This document shows, piece after piece, positions 1 through 8,598 of a stretch of DNA of 64,000 bases. The position numbers were made by a program, and so were the translations under genes. The notes beneath the pieces were generated by a model that saw nothing but the letters and a program-made list of their open reading frames with translations, was not told the origin of the DNA and did not search any database. Numbering within the stretch: the stretch's first letter is position 1; every line of letters begins with the position of its first letter. Origin of the DNA: an uncultured Desulfobacterales bacterium (GTDB taxonomy: Bacteria > Desulfobacterota > Desulfobacteria > Desulfobacterales > JAHEIW01); the NCBI GenBank assembly GCA_947259495.1, contig CAMYLV010000007.1:1-64000 (forward strand), written 5' to 3'.

Positions 1-1
1 G

Positions 2-1211
2 ATCCTTCAATCCGGACCGGTCCCCACCACCGATTTGCGGGCCCCGATGATTTTAGGCTCCGGCAGTGCTTCTTTTGAGATCCTGCGCTATCTGGTGGAG
101 CATCTGCCGGTGATGACGACACCACGCTGGGTGTTTTCGCTCAATCAGCCGATTGCCATCCGCAATGTGGTCCATTATCTGGTGGGATGCCTCGCGCACC
201 ATGAAACCATCGGACAGACTTTTGACATCGGTGGTCCGGATGTCCTGACCTACCGCAAACTATTGGATATCTATGCTGAAGAAGCTCATCTGCGCAAACG
301 TTGGATCATACCGGTGCCGGTCCTTACACCGACCTTGAGTGCTTACTGGATTCACTTTATCAGCCCGGTTCCCGCTTCTATTGCCCTGCCGCTGACCGAA
401 GGCTTGACCAGTGCGGCGGTCTGCGCCGAAAACCGCATTCAGTCGATTATTCCCCAGAAGCTCCTGAGCTGCCGTGAAGCAATACGTCTGGCGTTGGAAC
501 GGGTTAAACAGGAACAGGTGGATAGTTGCTGGACCGATGCCGGCAAGTTTATACAGCCCGAGTGGGCTCACTGCGGTGATGCCGAATGGGCCGGCGGTAC
601 GATCCTGAAATGCGGCTATCGGGCCAAAATCAGCGCGCCCGCAGAGGCGCTCTGGGATCCAATCCATAAAATCGGCGGCCGCCGCGGCTACTATTTTGGC
701 GACACGCTCTGGCGGTTGCGGGGCTGGATCGATCGGCTGGTTGGAGGACCGGGTCTTGGCCGGGGAAGTTCCAACCGGGCAGGCCGATCGGTGGGGGAAG
801 CGGTCGATTTCTGGCCGGCTGGTTGGAGGACCGGGTCTTGGCCGGGGAAGTTCCAACCGGGCAGGCCGATCGGTGGGGGAAGCGGTCGATTTCTGGCGGG
901 TTCTTGAGGTGGAGGTACCCCATCGCCTGGTGTTGCTTTCTGAAATGAGAGCGCCCGGGGAGGCTTTACTCGAATTTCAAATCAGCGCCATCGGTGAGCA
1001 AAGATCTGAACTACAGCTGATTTCCCGTTTTATGCCCAGAGGGCTTAGCGGATTTATTTACTGGTATGTGTTTTATCCGTTTCATCAATGGGTTTTTTCC
1101 GGCATGTTGAAATCCATAGCCAAACATACCGGAAAGAGCCTTGAACAGGGGCCGGAACGATTTACGCCCAAGCTGCATGACAGCTGCGCACTGCCGACCA
1201 GCGAATCCTGA
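2..1211 (+). pseudogene. NAD(P)-binding/DUF2867 protein, 5' truncated by window edge, frameshifted by an 82-bp tandem duplication
   Basis: The reading frame is already open at base 2, so the N-terminal Rossmann part lies outside the window. What remains looks like the substrate half of an NmrA-like NAD(P)-binding protein (FDIGGPDVLTYRKLL) followed by a DUF2867 domain (GYYFGDTLWRLRGWIDRLVGG). The first frame stops at 907 after nonsense sequence. A second frame continues the family-like sequence (VGEAVDFWRVLEVEVPHRL, then LELISRFMP-type and YWYVFYPFHQWVF) to the stop at 1211. The switch falls exactly at an 82-bp direct duplication; deleting one copy joins both halves in one frame of about 375 residues. 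Genes of this type are often found beside photolyase genes, which fits the downstream context. It may be a true pseudogene, a slippage-type switch, or an assembly error. Confidence 0.8.
734..897 (+). repeat. Exact 82-bp tandem duplication (two copies)
   Basis: Copy one is 734-815 and copy two 816-897; they are identical base for base and directly adjacent. 82 is not a multiple of three, so the duplication shifts the host DUF2867 gene out of frame. The second copy continues into the reading frame that carries the rest of the protein. Confidence 0.93.
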
Positions 1212-1251
1212 CGCCGTCATTCAAAGCCAAAATATTCGTGTGGCGCAATTG

Positions 1252-1279
1252 TTGACAGGTTAAGTATTAAGCTTATTTT
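1252..1279 (+). promoter_or_regulatory. Candidate sigma-70-like promoter
   Basis: TTGACA at 1252-1257 is followed after 16 bp by TATTTT at 1274-1279, about 135 bp upstream of the small coiled-coil gene. The -35 is a perfect consensus and the -10 matches four of six positions. It lies just inside the left arm of an inverted repeat. Confidence 0.4.
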
Positions 1280-1379
1280 AGACCATGTATTTTTTATTCC
1301 TTTTGTAAATCCCACCCGGTTTTTGCAAAAATTAATAATTTGGTCAGGATTGAAATCCAACACCTAATACTTAAAACCT
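1257..1379. repeat. Inverted repeat in the leader of the coiled-coil gene
   Basis: TTAAGTATTA at 1260-1269 and its exact complement TAATACTTAA at 1365-1374 enclose about 95 bp. Outer AGG/CCT and inner TAGACCA/TGGTCAG segments also partly pair. It could be a long stem-loop in the 5' leader or paired operator half-sites. Confidence 0.45.
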
Positions 1380-1414
1380 GGCGTTAACTTACGACGCCAC
1401 ATAAGGAGGTAGAC

Positions 1415-1726
1415 ATGGACGTTATGGATTATTGCAAAGGATTGGAGATGGAACTGACTGCGTGGAAGGCGAAGCTTTATGACTTAACGCGCAAACTCGA
1501 CTCGCTGGGTTCGGCTGAAAAAGAAAAAATCCTGCCCAACGTAGAAGATTTGAACATGTTTGTGACCGAAATGACGGATCGCATCGAAAAGCTCAAAACG
1601 GAGTGCCCGACTGAGTGGAGTCCGATAAAAAAGGATATCGATGACGCCCATGTCGACATGCGCGGCAAGTACGAAGAAACCATGGAATATATCGGCAAGG
1701 CATCGCCGGTGTCCATCCCTGGTTGA
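1415..1726 (+). CDS. Small helical (coiled-coil) hypothetical protein
   Basis: A 103-residue acidic protein with no recognised domain. It is almost entirely predicted helix, with charged heptad-like stretches (LTAWKAKLYDLTRKLDSLG, MTDRIEKLKTE), so it probably forms a two-helix hairpin. The start is well supported by AAGGAGG six to seven bases before the ATG. It stands alone as a transcription unit: a TTGACA promoter candidate lies upstream and a strong intrinsic terminator follows at once. Function unknown. The strong ribosome site and terminator suggest high expression of a small structural or stress protein, but that is inference. Confidence 0.8.
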   Translation: MDVMDYCKGLEMELTAWKAKLYDLTRKLDSLGSAEKEKILPNVEDLNMFVTEMTDRIEKLKTECPTEWSPIKKDIDDAHVDMRGKYEETMEYIGKASPVSIPG

Positions 1727-1751
1727 ACAGCAGCCATCAATTGGAATTGCC

Positions 1752-1781
1752 AAAAGGCAGCGCACCAGCGCTGCCTTTTTT
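1752..1781 (+). terminator. Rho-independent terminator
   Basis: GGCAGCGC (1756-1763) pairs perfectly with GCGCTGCC (1768-1775) across the loop ACCA, and flanking A/T runs extend the stem to 12 bp, ending in a run of six T. It closes the coiled-coil gene unit. Confidence 0.9.
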
Positions 1782-1815
1782 GTAAGCCTGTTTTACCTGA
1801 CCTCTATGATGCCCT

Positions 1816-2280
1816 ATGAAACTCTATCGGCTCAAACGCAGCCAACACCTGCCCATAAGCCTTGAGACCGCCTGGGATTTTTTTTCCAATCCCGATAATC
1901 TTCAGCACATCACACCCGTCTGGCTTGATTTTAAAATAACCAATCGTATCCCTGCGAAAATGCATACCGGCATGATCATCACTTACCGCCTCAAAACGCT
2001 GTTGGGTTTACCCACCACCTGGATTACCGAAATTACACATGTTGACGAGCCTGTGTTTTTTGTCGATGAAATGCGATTGGGCCCCTATCTATTCTGGCAC
2101 CATCAGCATCGGTTTATCGAAAAGATCGGAGGCATCGAAGTGCAAGATACGGTTTATTATGCCCTCAAATATGGTTGGCTTGGACAAATCCTGCACAATA
2201 TGGTAATACGCACCAAGCTGAATGACATTTTTGATTACCGGCAAACAGCTCTCAAAGCTATCTTTGAAAGCTGCCTTTAA
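1816..2280 (+). CDS. SRPBCC-superfamily ligand-binding protein
   Basis: 154 residues, cytoplasmic, single START/Bet v1-like fold. Family signs are the opening strand LKRSQHLPISLETAWDFFS, the NPDNLQHITP motif, then repeated beta strands (WITEITHVDEPVFFVDEM, FWHHQHRFIEK) and a C-terminal helix. These COG4276-type proteins bind a hydrophobic ligand in a deep cavity; the ligand is unknown here. Such a gene frequently sits in photolyase/SDR clusters. No clear Shine-Dalgarno precedes the ATG, so the exact start is less sure. It is followed after 41 bp by the multihaem cytochrome. Confidence 0.8.
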   Translation: MKLYRLKRSQHLPISLETAWDFFSNPDNLQHITPVWLDFKITNRIPAKMHTGMIITYRLKTLLGLPTTWITEITHVDEPVFFVDEMRLGPYLFWHHQHRFIEKIGGIEVQDTVYYALKYGWLGQILHNMVIRTKLNDIFDYRQTALKAIFESCL

Positions 2281-2321
2281 CCTCCAAAAAACCTTTCTAA
2301 TTCATCCAAAAGGAGCTTTAT

Positions 2322-3821
2322 ATGAAGTGTTTTTTGTTCATCCTGACGTCCTGCACGTGTTTGCTGATCAACAGCCCTGCTTCGGCAGATGACTTGCCGC
2401 TCAGCGAAGCCAGTGCCGAATGCATCGATTGCCATTCATCGATTCATCCGGGCATTGTCAGCGGCTGGCAACAAAGCCGCCACGCCATGGTTACCCCCCA
2501 AAAAGCCATGGCGGTGAAAGGCGTCGCCCGCAAAGTTTCCAGCACGACGGTTCCTGAAGGTTTGCAAACCGTTGTGGTGGGCTGCGCTGAGTGCCATACG
2601 CTAAGACCCAAAGCCCATGCGGATACATTTGAGCACAATGGCTATGATATTCATGTGGTGGTCAGCCCTGATGACTGCCAGACATGTCATACAACCGAAA
2701 GAGAGCAATATGCTAAAAATATCATGGCGCATGCCTATGGGAATCTGGCCAATAACAGCCTCCATCAAAAGCATGAGCATGCCATTTTGGCGGCAACAAA
2801 ATTCGTAAACGGGAAAATGACGCAGTCGCCCGCCAACGATGCCACCCGGGCCGAAGCGTGCCTTTACTGCCATGGTACCAAACTGGTGCTGGCCGGCACT
2901 GAAACCCGTGACACTGAAGCCGCCGGTGAATTGGAATTTCCTATTATTAAAGGCTGGCCCAATCAGGGCGTGGGACGCATTAACCTGGACGGTAGCATGG
3001 GCGCCTGCTCGGCCTGCCACACCCGACACTCCTTTTCGATTGAAATAGCACGCAAGCCCTATACCTGCAAAGAATGCCATGTGGGACCCGACGTGCCGGC
3101 ATATAAGGTCTATGCCGCGAGCAAACACGGCAACATCTATTCAAGCAAACATGCCGACTGGGACTTCAAGTCTGTGCCTTGGACCATCGGCCAAGATTTT
3201 ACAGCCCCCACCTGCGCCACCTGTCATATCAGTCTATTGGTCAACACCGATGATGAGGTGGTGGTTGAAAGAACCCATCAGATGAACAATCGGCTGCCCT
3301 GGCGCATTTTAGGACTGATTTATGCCCATCCGCACCCCCTAAAACCCGATACCAGCATTATCCGCAACAAAGACGGCTTACCCCTGCCGACCGATCTTGA
3401 CGGTGGCTTCGCATCAAAATACCTCATCGATGAAAAAGAAATGGAAGCCCGCAAGCAAGCCATGCAGGCGGCCTGCCTCAATTGCCATGATACCTCCTGG
3501 GTCAACGGTCACTGGCAACGCTTTGAAAATACCATCAAAGAAACCAATGCCCAAACGCTGACCGCCACCCGGATCATGCAGGACATCTGGAAGTGCGGCC
3601 TGGCCAACCGGCAGGACAACCCCTATGACGAAGCCATTGAAAAAAAGTGGAGCTCCACCTGGCTGTTTTATTCCAATACCATCCGTTTTGCTTCTTCGAT
3701 GGCCGGCGGGGGAGATTATGGTGTATTTGCCGGCGGCCGCTATCAACTGTCCCGAACCTTACTAGAGCTCAACGACTGGCTGAAGCTGCAAAAGAAACTC
3801 GATGCCGCTTCAAAAAAATAG
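2322..3821 (+). CDS. Octahaem cytochrome c, hydroxylamine oxidoreductase-like
   Basis: 499 residues with a Sec signal peptide (hydrophobic core 3-20, likely cleavage near ASA-DD). Eight CxxCH haem sites are visible near residues 34, 88, 119, 180, 229, 249, 298 and 385, all spaced as in the HAO/octahaem family, plus the YAASKHGNIYSSKH segment typical of that family and a conserved aromatic C-terminal part (GDYGVFAGGRYQLS). HAO-type enzymes oxidise hydroxylamine or hydrazine; relatives in ammonifying anaerobes run in the reductive direction. The protein should be periplasmic. The start has a good AAGGAG. It lies in the same direction between SRPBCC and photolyase genes, an odd partner set. Whether the tyrosine that crosslinks to the catalytic P460 haem is present cannot be settled by eye, so the direction of catalysis is open. 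Confidence 0.85.
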   Translation: MKCFLFILTSCTCLLINSPASADDLPLSEASAECIDCHSSIHPGIVSGWQQSRHAMVTPQKAMAVKGVARKVSSTTVPEGLQTVVVGCAECHTLRPKAHADTFEHNGYDIHVVVSPDDCQTCHTTEREQYAKNIMAHAYGNLANNSLHQKHEHAILAATKFVNGKMTQSPANDATRAEACLYCHGTKLVLAGTETRDTEAAGELEFPIIKGWPNQGVGRINLDGSMGACSACHTRHSFSIEIARKPYTCKECHVGPDVPAYKVYAASKHGNIYSSKHADWDFKSVPWTIGQDFTAPTCATCHISLLVNTDDEVVVERTHQMNNRLPWRILGLIYAHPHPLKPDTSIIRNKDGLPLPTDLDGGFASKYLIDEKEMEARKQAMQAACLNCHDTSWVNGHWQRFENTIKETNAQTLTATRIMQDIWKCGLANRQDNPYDEAIEKKWSSTWLFYSNTIRFASSMAGGGDYGVFAGGRYQLSRTLLELNDWLKLQKKLDAASKK

Positions 3822-3850
3822 GCCATAACGTTACAATAGACGGTAAGCAT

Positions 3851-5248
3851 ATGAAACCTCAAGACATCCACGATTCACGGATTCAGTCATTGAACGATGA
3901 AGATTTGCGACGGGGTGACTTTGTGCTTTATTGGATGCAGCAGTCCCAACGGGCCGAATACAACCACGCCCTGGAATTTGCGGTGCAGCAGGCCAACCAA
4001 ATGGGGCAGGGTGTATTGGTGGTCTTCGGGCTGATGGACGATTACCCGGAAGCTAATTTGCGGCATTACACGTTTATGCTTGAGGGGCTTCAGGAGACGA
4101 AGACTGTGCTGGGCAAGCGCGGCATCAAAATGATCGTCAAAAAAGGCCATCCGGCTGATGTGGCCCTTGCCACCGGCCAAAAGGCATCCCTGATTGTGTG
4201 TGATTGCGGCTACCTTCGGCATCAACGGCAGTGGCGCAAAAAGGTCGCCCGAGGCGCCGGCTGCCGGGTGGTTCAAATCGAAAGCGATGTCGTCGTGCCG
4301 CTGCAGGTTGTTTCCGAAAAAGCCGAGTACGCGGCGCGCACCATACGCCCCAAAATCCATAAACATCTCAATGATTATCTGGTTGATTTCAAGCCGACGA
4401 AAATAAAAAAATCTTCTTTGCAGCTGAGAGTCAGCGGAATTAATCTGAACAATATTGATACGGTTTTAGCGAAAATGTCTCTGGATCCCAGTGTTGTGCC
4501 GGTCAGCCATTTGTTTAAAGGCGGCCCTGCGCAAGCAGGCAGGATATTCGCAGATTTTTTAGGCCAACGGTTCATAAACTATGTTGCAAACCGCAACCAA
4601 CCCCAGACCGATGATGTCTCCCACATGAGCAAATATTTACACTTCGGACAGATTTCACCGCTATATCTGGCTTTACAGATCCTGAAAACCGAAAAGCGTT
4701 TCAAAGAAGCCCAAGATGCATATTTGGAGGAATTGATCGTACGGCGCGAGCTGGCGATGAATTTTGTTCACTATACCCCGGATTATGACGCTTATACCTG
4801 TCTGCCAACCTGGGCGCAAAAGTCGCTGGCCGAGCACAAAAAAGATCAGCGTGAATATCGTTATACACGCCGGCAGCTGGAGAATGCCAAAACCCACGAT
4901 GATTACTGGAACGCGGCCATGCGGGAAATGAAGTCAACGGGATTCATGCACAATTACATGCGCATGTACTGGGGCAAAAAAATTCTGGAATGGTCCCAAA
5001 CCCCGGAACAGGCTTTCAAGACAACCCTGGCCATCAACAATAAATATTTTCTCGACGGCCGGGATGCCAACTCATACACCGGTGTGGCCTGGGTCTTCGG
5101 AGTGCACGATCGGGCCTGGTTCGAGCGGCCGATTTTCGGCAAAATCCGGTATATGGCGGCATCCGGGCTGGAGCGCAAATGCGATATCCAGGGTTATGTC
5201 AGAAAAGTGGATGCCCTGGAAAGACAAAGCAGAGGAGCGTCGGTTTAA
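3851..5248 (+). CDS. phr: Class II CPD photolyase (deoxyribodipyrimidine photolyase)
   Basis: About 465 residues. It uses light and FADH- to split cyclobutane pyrimidine dimers. The N-terminal alpha/beta antenna domain starts DFVLYWMQQSQRAEYNHAL, a class II hallmark, and the C-terminal FAD-binding helical domain holds MSKYLHFGQISPLYLAL, ELIVRRELAMNFVHY, GFMHNYMRMYWGKKI and NSYTGVAWVFGVHDRAW. The open frame extends further 5' to 3647, inside the cytochrome gene, but the ATG at 3851 matches the family start; the frame upstream of it reads antisense-like filler. It sits 29 bp after the cytochrome stop, so it is probably in the same transcript. The short C-terminal tail after the FAD domain is normal. 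Confidence 0.93.
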   Translation: MKPQDIHDSRIQSLNDEDLRRGDFVLYWMQQSQRAEYNHALEFAVQQANQMGQGVLVVFGLMDDYPEANLRHYTFMLEGLQETKTVLGKRGIKMIVKKGHPADVALATGQKASLIVCDCGYLRHQRQWRKKVARGAGCRVVQIESDVVVPLQVVSEKAEYAARTIRPKIHKHLNDYLVDFKPTKIKKSSLQLRVSGINLNNIDTVLAKMSLDPSVVPVSHLFKGGPAQAGRIFADFLGQRFINYVANRNQPQTDDVSHMSKYLHFGQISPLYLALQILKTEKRFKEAQDAYLEELIVRRELAMNFVHYTPDYDAYTCLPTWAQKSLAEHKKDQREYRYTRRQLENAKTHDDYWNAAMREMKSTGFMHNYMRMYWGKKILEWSQTPEQAFKTTLAINNKYFLDGRDANSYTGVAWVFGVHDRAWFERPIFGKIRYMAASGLERKCDIQGYVRKVDALERQSRGASV

Positions 5249-5298
5249 CGTAGGTTTTCGAATTAGGCCTTAAAATACTCGTGGTCAAGTCATTTCCT

Positions 5299-5446
5299 GA
5301 TCGGCGATATGAATTCTAAGGTGCCTGCGGCCCGATATTTGGGGTTCAACAGTCACGGTGATCATGCCCAAATGTTTAAGTGCTGTTCATGCCAAATATC
5401 TGGCCGCGACCCATCATTCGGGCAAATTTTCTGCATATCGCCCATC
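5299..5446. repeat. Nested imperfect inverted repeat, possible structured RNA
   Basis: Between the two photolyase genes there are two nested arm pairs. The outer pair is 5299-5311 against 5434-5446 (12 of 13 paired). The inner pair is 5327-5342 against 5392-5407 (15 of 16), with AACAG/CTGTT further in. The 288-bp gap has no credible gene. It could be an RNA element, a bidirectional terminator, or a decayed mobile palindrome. Confidence 0.55.
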
Positions 5447-5536
5447 ATGAAATAACATGCCCGCCTTGCTGTTTTAATAGCGGAATGGCTTAAGTTGTCC
5501 TTTTGTATACTGACGTGACTATGGGGAGCAATACCA

Positions 5537-7078
5537 ATGGCCATCAAAAAGGTTTTACGACTTATTCTGGGCGATCAGCTGAATGAAAAGCACTCCTGGT
5601 TTCAAAAACCGGAGAAAGCGGTCACCTACGTGATGATGGAAATCCGTCAGGAGACCGACTACGTCAAGCATCACGTTCAGAAAGTGGTGGCCTTTTTTGC
5701 CGCCATGCGCGCCTTTGCCGAAGAACTCAAAGAAAAAGGGCACACCGTCATCTATCTGCGATTGGATGATCCGAAAAATCAACAAACCATCGCCGGCAAT
5801 ACCAAACAGCTACTTAAAGAAAAGCGCTATGCGCGTTTTGAGTATTTGCTGCCCGACGAACACCGTCTGGATGTTGATTTGCAAAAGATGGTCAAAACGC
5901 TTCCCGTTTCCTGGGAGGCGTTTGATACCGAGCATTTTCTCACCCTGCGGCAGGACTTTCAGGATTTTTTTGCCGGCAAAAAGCGCTATCTGATGGAATC
6001 CTTCTATCGCCAGATGCGCAAAAAGCATGATATTCTAATGGACGGTGACAAGCCGCTGGGCGGTCGCTGGAATTTTGATGTTGAAAATCGCCGGCGATAT
6101 GACGGCCGGGTTCCGATTCCCAAGCCTAAATTGTTTCGCAATGACGTCACTGAGCTTCACCAAATGATCGAGAAAGCTGGGGTAAAGACCTTTGGCACCA
6201 TCAAGCCCAAAAGTTTAATCTGGCCGATCAACCGGTCCCAGTCTCGATCTCTGTTAAACGCCTTTCTGAAAGACGGGCTCAAAGAATTCGGTACCTATCA
6301 GGATTCCATGACGACCGAAAGCTGGTCGGTATTCCACGCACGTATAGCGTTTGCGCTCAACACCAAAATGTTGCACCCGCTGGAAGTCATCGAAGCGGCC
6401 GTGCGAACCTGGGAACAGCAAAAGCGCGCCATCAAAATTCAACAGATTGAAGGCTTTGTGCGGCAGATATTGGGCTGGCGCGAATATATGCGCGGCATCT
6501 ATTGGACCCTGATGCCGAAGCTGGGGCGTCTGAATTTTTTCAACCACCAAGCCACATTGCCCGATTATTACTGGACGGCCGAGACAAAAATGCGATGTAT
6601 GCAGGCCGCACTCGGTCAATCGCTTGAGCATGCTTATGCCCATCACATCCAGCGCCTGATGGTTACCGGAAATTTTGCTCTGCTGGCCGGCGTGCATCCC
6701 GATCAAGTCGAAGAATGGTATCTGGGTGTTTACATCGATGCCATCCAGTGGGTTGAGCTGCCCAATACCCGGGCAATGAGCCAGTGGGCCGACGGGGGTC
6801 TGGTCGCCACCAAGCCGTATGTGTCTTCAGCCAACTACATCAACAAAATGAGTGATTACTGCAGCCAATGCAGCTACGATCGTCAGAAAGCACAGGGAGA
6901 ATCTGCCTGTCCATTCAACTGCCTGTTCTGGGATTTTTTTAGCCGGCATCAACCGAAACTGCAAAACAACCCCCGTATTGGCATGATGTACCGGACCTGG
7001 AATCGCAAAGACCCAAAAGATCAGAAGCGCATTTTAAAGCAGGCGGAATTCTACAAGCAGGATTTAAACAGACTTTAG
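5537..7078 (+). CDS. FeS-type cryptochrome/photolyase (bacterial (6-4) photolyase family)
   Basis: 513 residues. It belongs to the FeS-BCP/CryPro family (COG3046), whose studied members repair (6-4) photoproducts or act as blue-light sensors, carrying FAD and a [4Fe-4S] cluster. The N-terminus KVLRLILGDQLNEKHSWF is diagnostic, and the FAD domain has GGRWNFDVENRRRY, RQILGWREYMRGIYW and QWVELPNTRAMSQWADGG. The four cluster cysteines are visible: one in KMRCMQAALG, two in DYCSQCSYD, and one in ESACPFNC. It follows the class II enzyme after a 288-bp gap containing an inverted repeat. The start ATG is preceded by GGGGAGCA. With both enzyme classes, repair of both main UV lesions is likely. Confidence 0.92.
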   Translation: MAIKKVLRLILGDQLNEKHSWFQKPEKAVTYVMMEIRQETDYVKHHVQKVVAFFAAMRAFAEELKEKGHTVIYLRLDDPKNQQTIAGNTKQLLKEKRYARFEYLLPDEHRLDVDLQKMVKTLPVSWEAFDTEHFLTLRQDFQDFFAGKKRYLMESFYRQMRKKHDILMDGDKPLGGRWNFDVENRRRYDGRVPIPKPKLFRNDVTELHQMIEKAGVKTFGTIKPKSLIWPINRSQSRSLLNAFLKDGLKEFGTYQDSMTTESWSVFHARIAFALNTKMLHPLEVIEAAVRTWEQQKRAIKIQQIEGFVRQILGWREYMRGIYWTLMPKLGRLNFFNHQATLPDYYWTAETKMRCMQAALGQSLEHAYAHHIQRLMVTGNFALLAGVHPDQVEEWYLGVYIDAIQWVELPNTRAMSQWADGGLVATKPYVSSANYINKMSDYCSQCSYDRQKAQGESACPFNCLFWDFFSRHQPKLQNNPRIGMMYRTWNRKDPKDQKRILKQAEFYKQDLNRL

Positions 7079-7213
7079 ATCCTGCAGCCGCACTCCGCTT
7101 TACGGCTTTCTGCGCTCTGAATGACCCCTTCAAGTTACTTGACCGAATTGACCATTTCCAAATTGCACTTCCCAAATTAATCCTTATTGTCTTACTATAT
7201 TTTTTACCGCTTT

Positions 7214-7305
7214 CCATAATAGTATTCCGATTCACGGAATTGCGGCATAAGTGGTTGTAGAAAAAAACGTTTTTATATCGGAACGTTTTTTTGACAACCA
7301 CTATA
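7214..7305 (+). repeat. Dispersed ~90-bp palindrome, copy 1
   Basis: The unit has a small hairpin (ATTCCG/CGGAAT) followed by a large one whose arms read GTGGTTGTAG-A7-CGTT and AACGTTTTTTTGACAACCAC. The same unit recurs at four other places in the window. This copy ends 38 bp before the methyltransferase-fusion start, so it lies in the leader of that gene. Confidence 0.9.
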
Positions 7306-7343
7306 AGCCGGCTCTGTGCGCCGTATAAATCGACGGGGAAAAA

Positions 7344-8564
7344 ATGATGAAAAAAATATCCGAGGACGTTCTGGCAAGCATAGAATTTGACGTATCCTAC
7401 AATCACAACGGCATACAGCACACCGACTGTTATTACGGACAACGGATCAATTTATGGCGAGATATTTTACCCCCGCCGCTGCTCGAGGCAATCCACGACC
7501 AACAAAGCGGAGCTCAAGTTGTCCTGGATGTTCAACCCAGCACATGGGTAGCTGCCAGAGATGAACGCAAAATTTATAAATTCCAACAACGGCAGATTTT
7601 AGCCCTTTCTCCGCAGACGGACCCGATTCAGCCGCGATTCGGTCGATTTTATCCCCTGGGGATTCTTAAGACTGTAGCGGGAGTCTACCCCAACAATATA
7701 ACGCCTTTTCGCTGTGTATCTGCCAATGGGGACGGCATTAAGGCTGATGCCAATCATGCGCTAACGGAGAAACCGCTTAAGTTTAAAGCGATCATCAAAG
7801 ACGTGCGTGACAAGTTTGAAGAGCATGGCGGCACCAGCATTGACTGGGTCGAGACCGCCCTCAGCGGGCCGGGGATGCAGGCGCGGGTAAACGGGAATCC
7901 GACAGATTTTTTTGCGGACCATCCCTTCCGCAGAGCCGATGAAAGTCCGGACCACCGATTTTACGAGCAGCCGCGTCTGGTGCAACATATCGATGACACC
8001 GCTATTGATATCATCAGGCGTCTGAATGGCAGGCTGCTGCAACCCGAATCCAAGGTTCTGGATTTGATGAGCAGCTGGGTGTCTCACCTGCCGGAAGATT
8101 TTCCCATAAAGTCTCTCACCGGCCTTGGAATGAATCAAGAAGAACTGCAGGCCAACCGTCGGCTGAACGATTATTGTGTTCACGACCTGAACGCCAAGCC
8201 GCAAATGCCCTTTGGCGACCACGCTTTCGATGCGGCGATCTGCACCGTCTCGGTTGAATATTTAGTTCATCCTTTTGAGGTCTTTGAAGAAATCAAGCGG
8301 ATTCTCAAACCGGGGGGCTTATTTATCGTGACCTTTTCCAACCGCTGGTTTCCGCCCAAAGCGATCAGCATCTGGCCGGAGCTGCACGAATTTGAACGCA
8401 TGGGACTGGTACTTGAATTCTTTTTAAAATCCGGTCAATATACCGACCTGCAGACTTATTCCATGCGGGGACTGCCGCGACCGGCAGATGATAAGTATTC
8501 TTCCCAGATTCTGTATTCGGATCCGGTATACGCCGTGTGGGGACATACCCGCAAAGATCAATAA
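7344..8564 (+). CDS. SlyD/FKBP-like domain fused to a SAM-dependent methyltransferase
   Basis: 406 residues. Roughly residues 15-155 resemble a SlyD-type FKBP fold: FGRFYPLGIL, then FRCVSANGDGIKADANHAL and KPLKFKAIIKDV, which mirrors the VDxNHPLAGKxLxF core of SlyD. Residues about 215-390 are a class I methyltransferase (KVLDLMSSWVSHL for the SAM loop, GMNQEEL, FDAAICTVSVEYLVHP, ILKPGGLFIVTFSNRW). The glycine-rich SAM loop is degenerate (DLMSSW instead of DxGxGxG). Substrate unknown. It follows the FeS photolyase in the same direction after a palindromic repeat. Two adjacent ATG codons could start it. The domain reading of the N-terminal half is by pattern only. Confidence 0.7.
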   Translation: MMKKISEDVLASIEFDVSYNHNGIQHTDCYYGQRINLWRDILPPPLLEAIHDQQSGAQVVLDVQPSTWVAARDERKIYKFQQRQILALSPQTDPIQPRFGRFYPLGILKTVAGVYPNNITPFRCVSANGDGIKADANHALTEKPLKFKAIIKDVRDKFEEHGGTSIDWVETALSGPGMQARVNGNPTDFFADHPFRRADESPDHRFYEQPRLVQHIDDTAIDIIRRLNGRLLQPESKVLDLMSSWVSHLPEDFPIKSLTGLGMNQEELQANRRLNDYCVHDLNAKPQMPFGDHAFDAAICTVSVEYLVHPFEVFEEIKRILKPGGLFIVTFSNRWFPPKAISIWPELHEFERMGLVLEFFLKSGQYTDLQTYSMRGLPRPADDKYSSQILYSDPVYAVWGHTRKDQ

Positions 8565-8598
8565 ATGATGACGATAACCCGGTATCAGGAGTCGGCTC

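Noticed and set aside
2601-3128. Long minus-strand frame opposite the cytochrome gene
   Set aside because: Shadow frame produced by biased codon use in the cytochrome gene; no family-like motif or ribosome site.
3647-3850. A longer start for the class II photolyase inside the cytochrome gene
   Set aside because: The extra residues are low-complexity translation of another frame and do not match the family; the ATG at 3851 fits.
7291-7323. TTGACA in the palindrome as a promoter for the methyltransferase fusion
   Set aside because: No -10-like hexamer at 16-18 bp; the nearest TATAAA is about 26 bp away.
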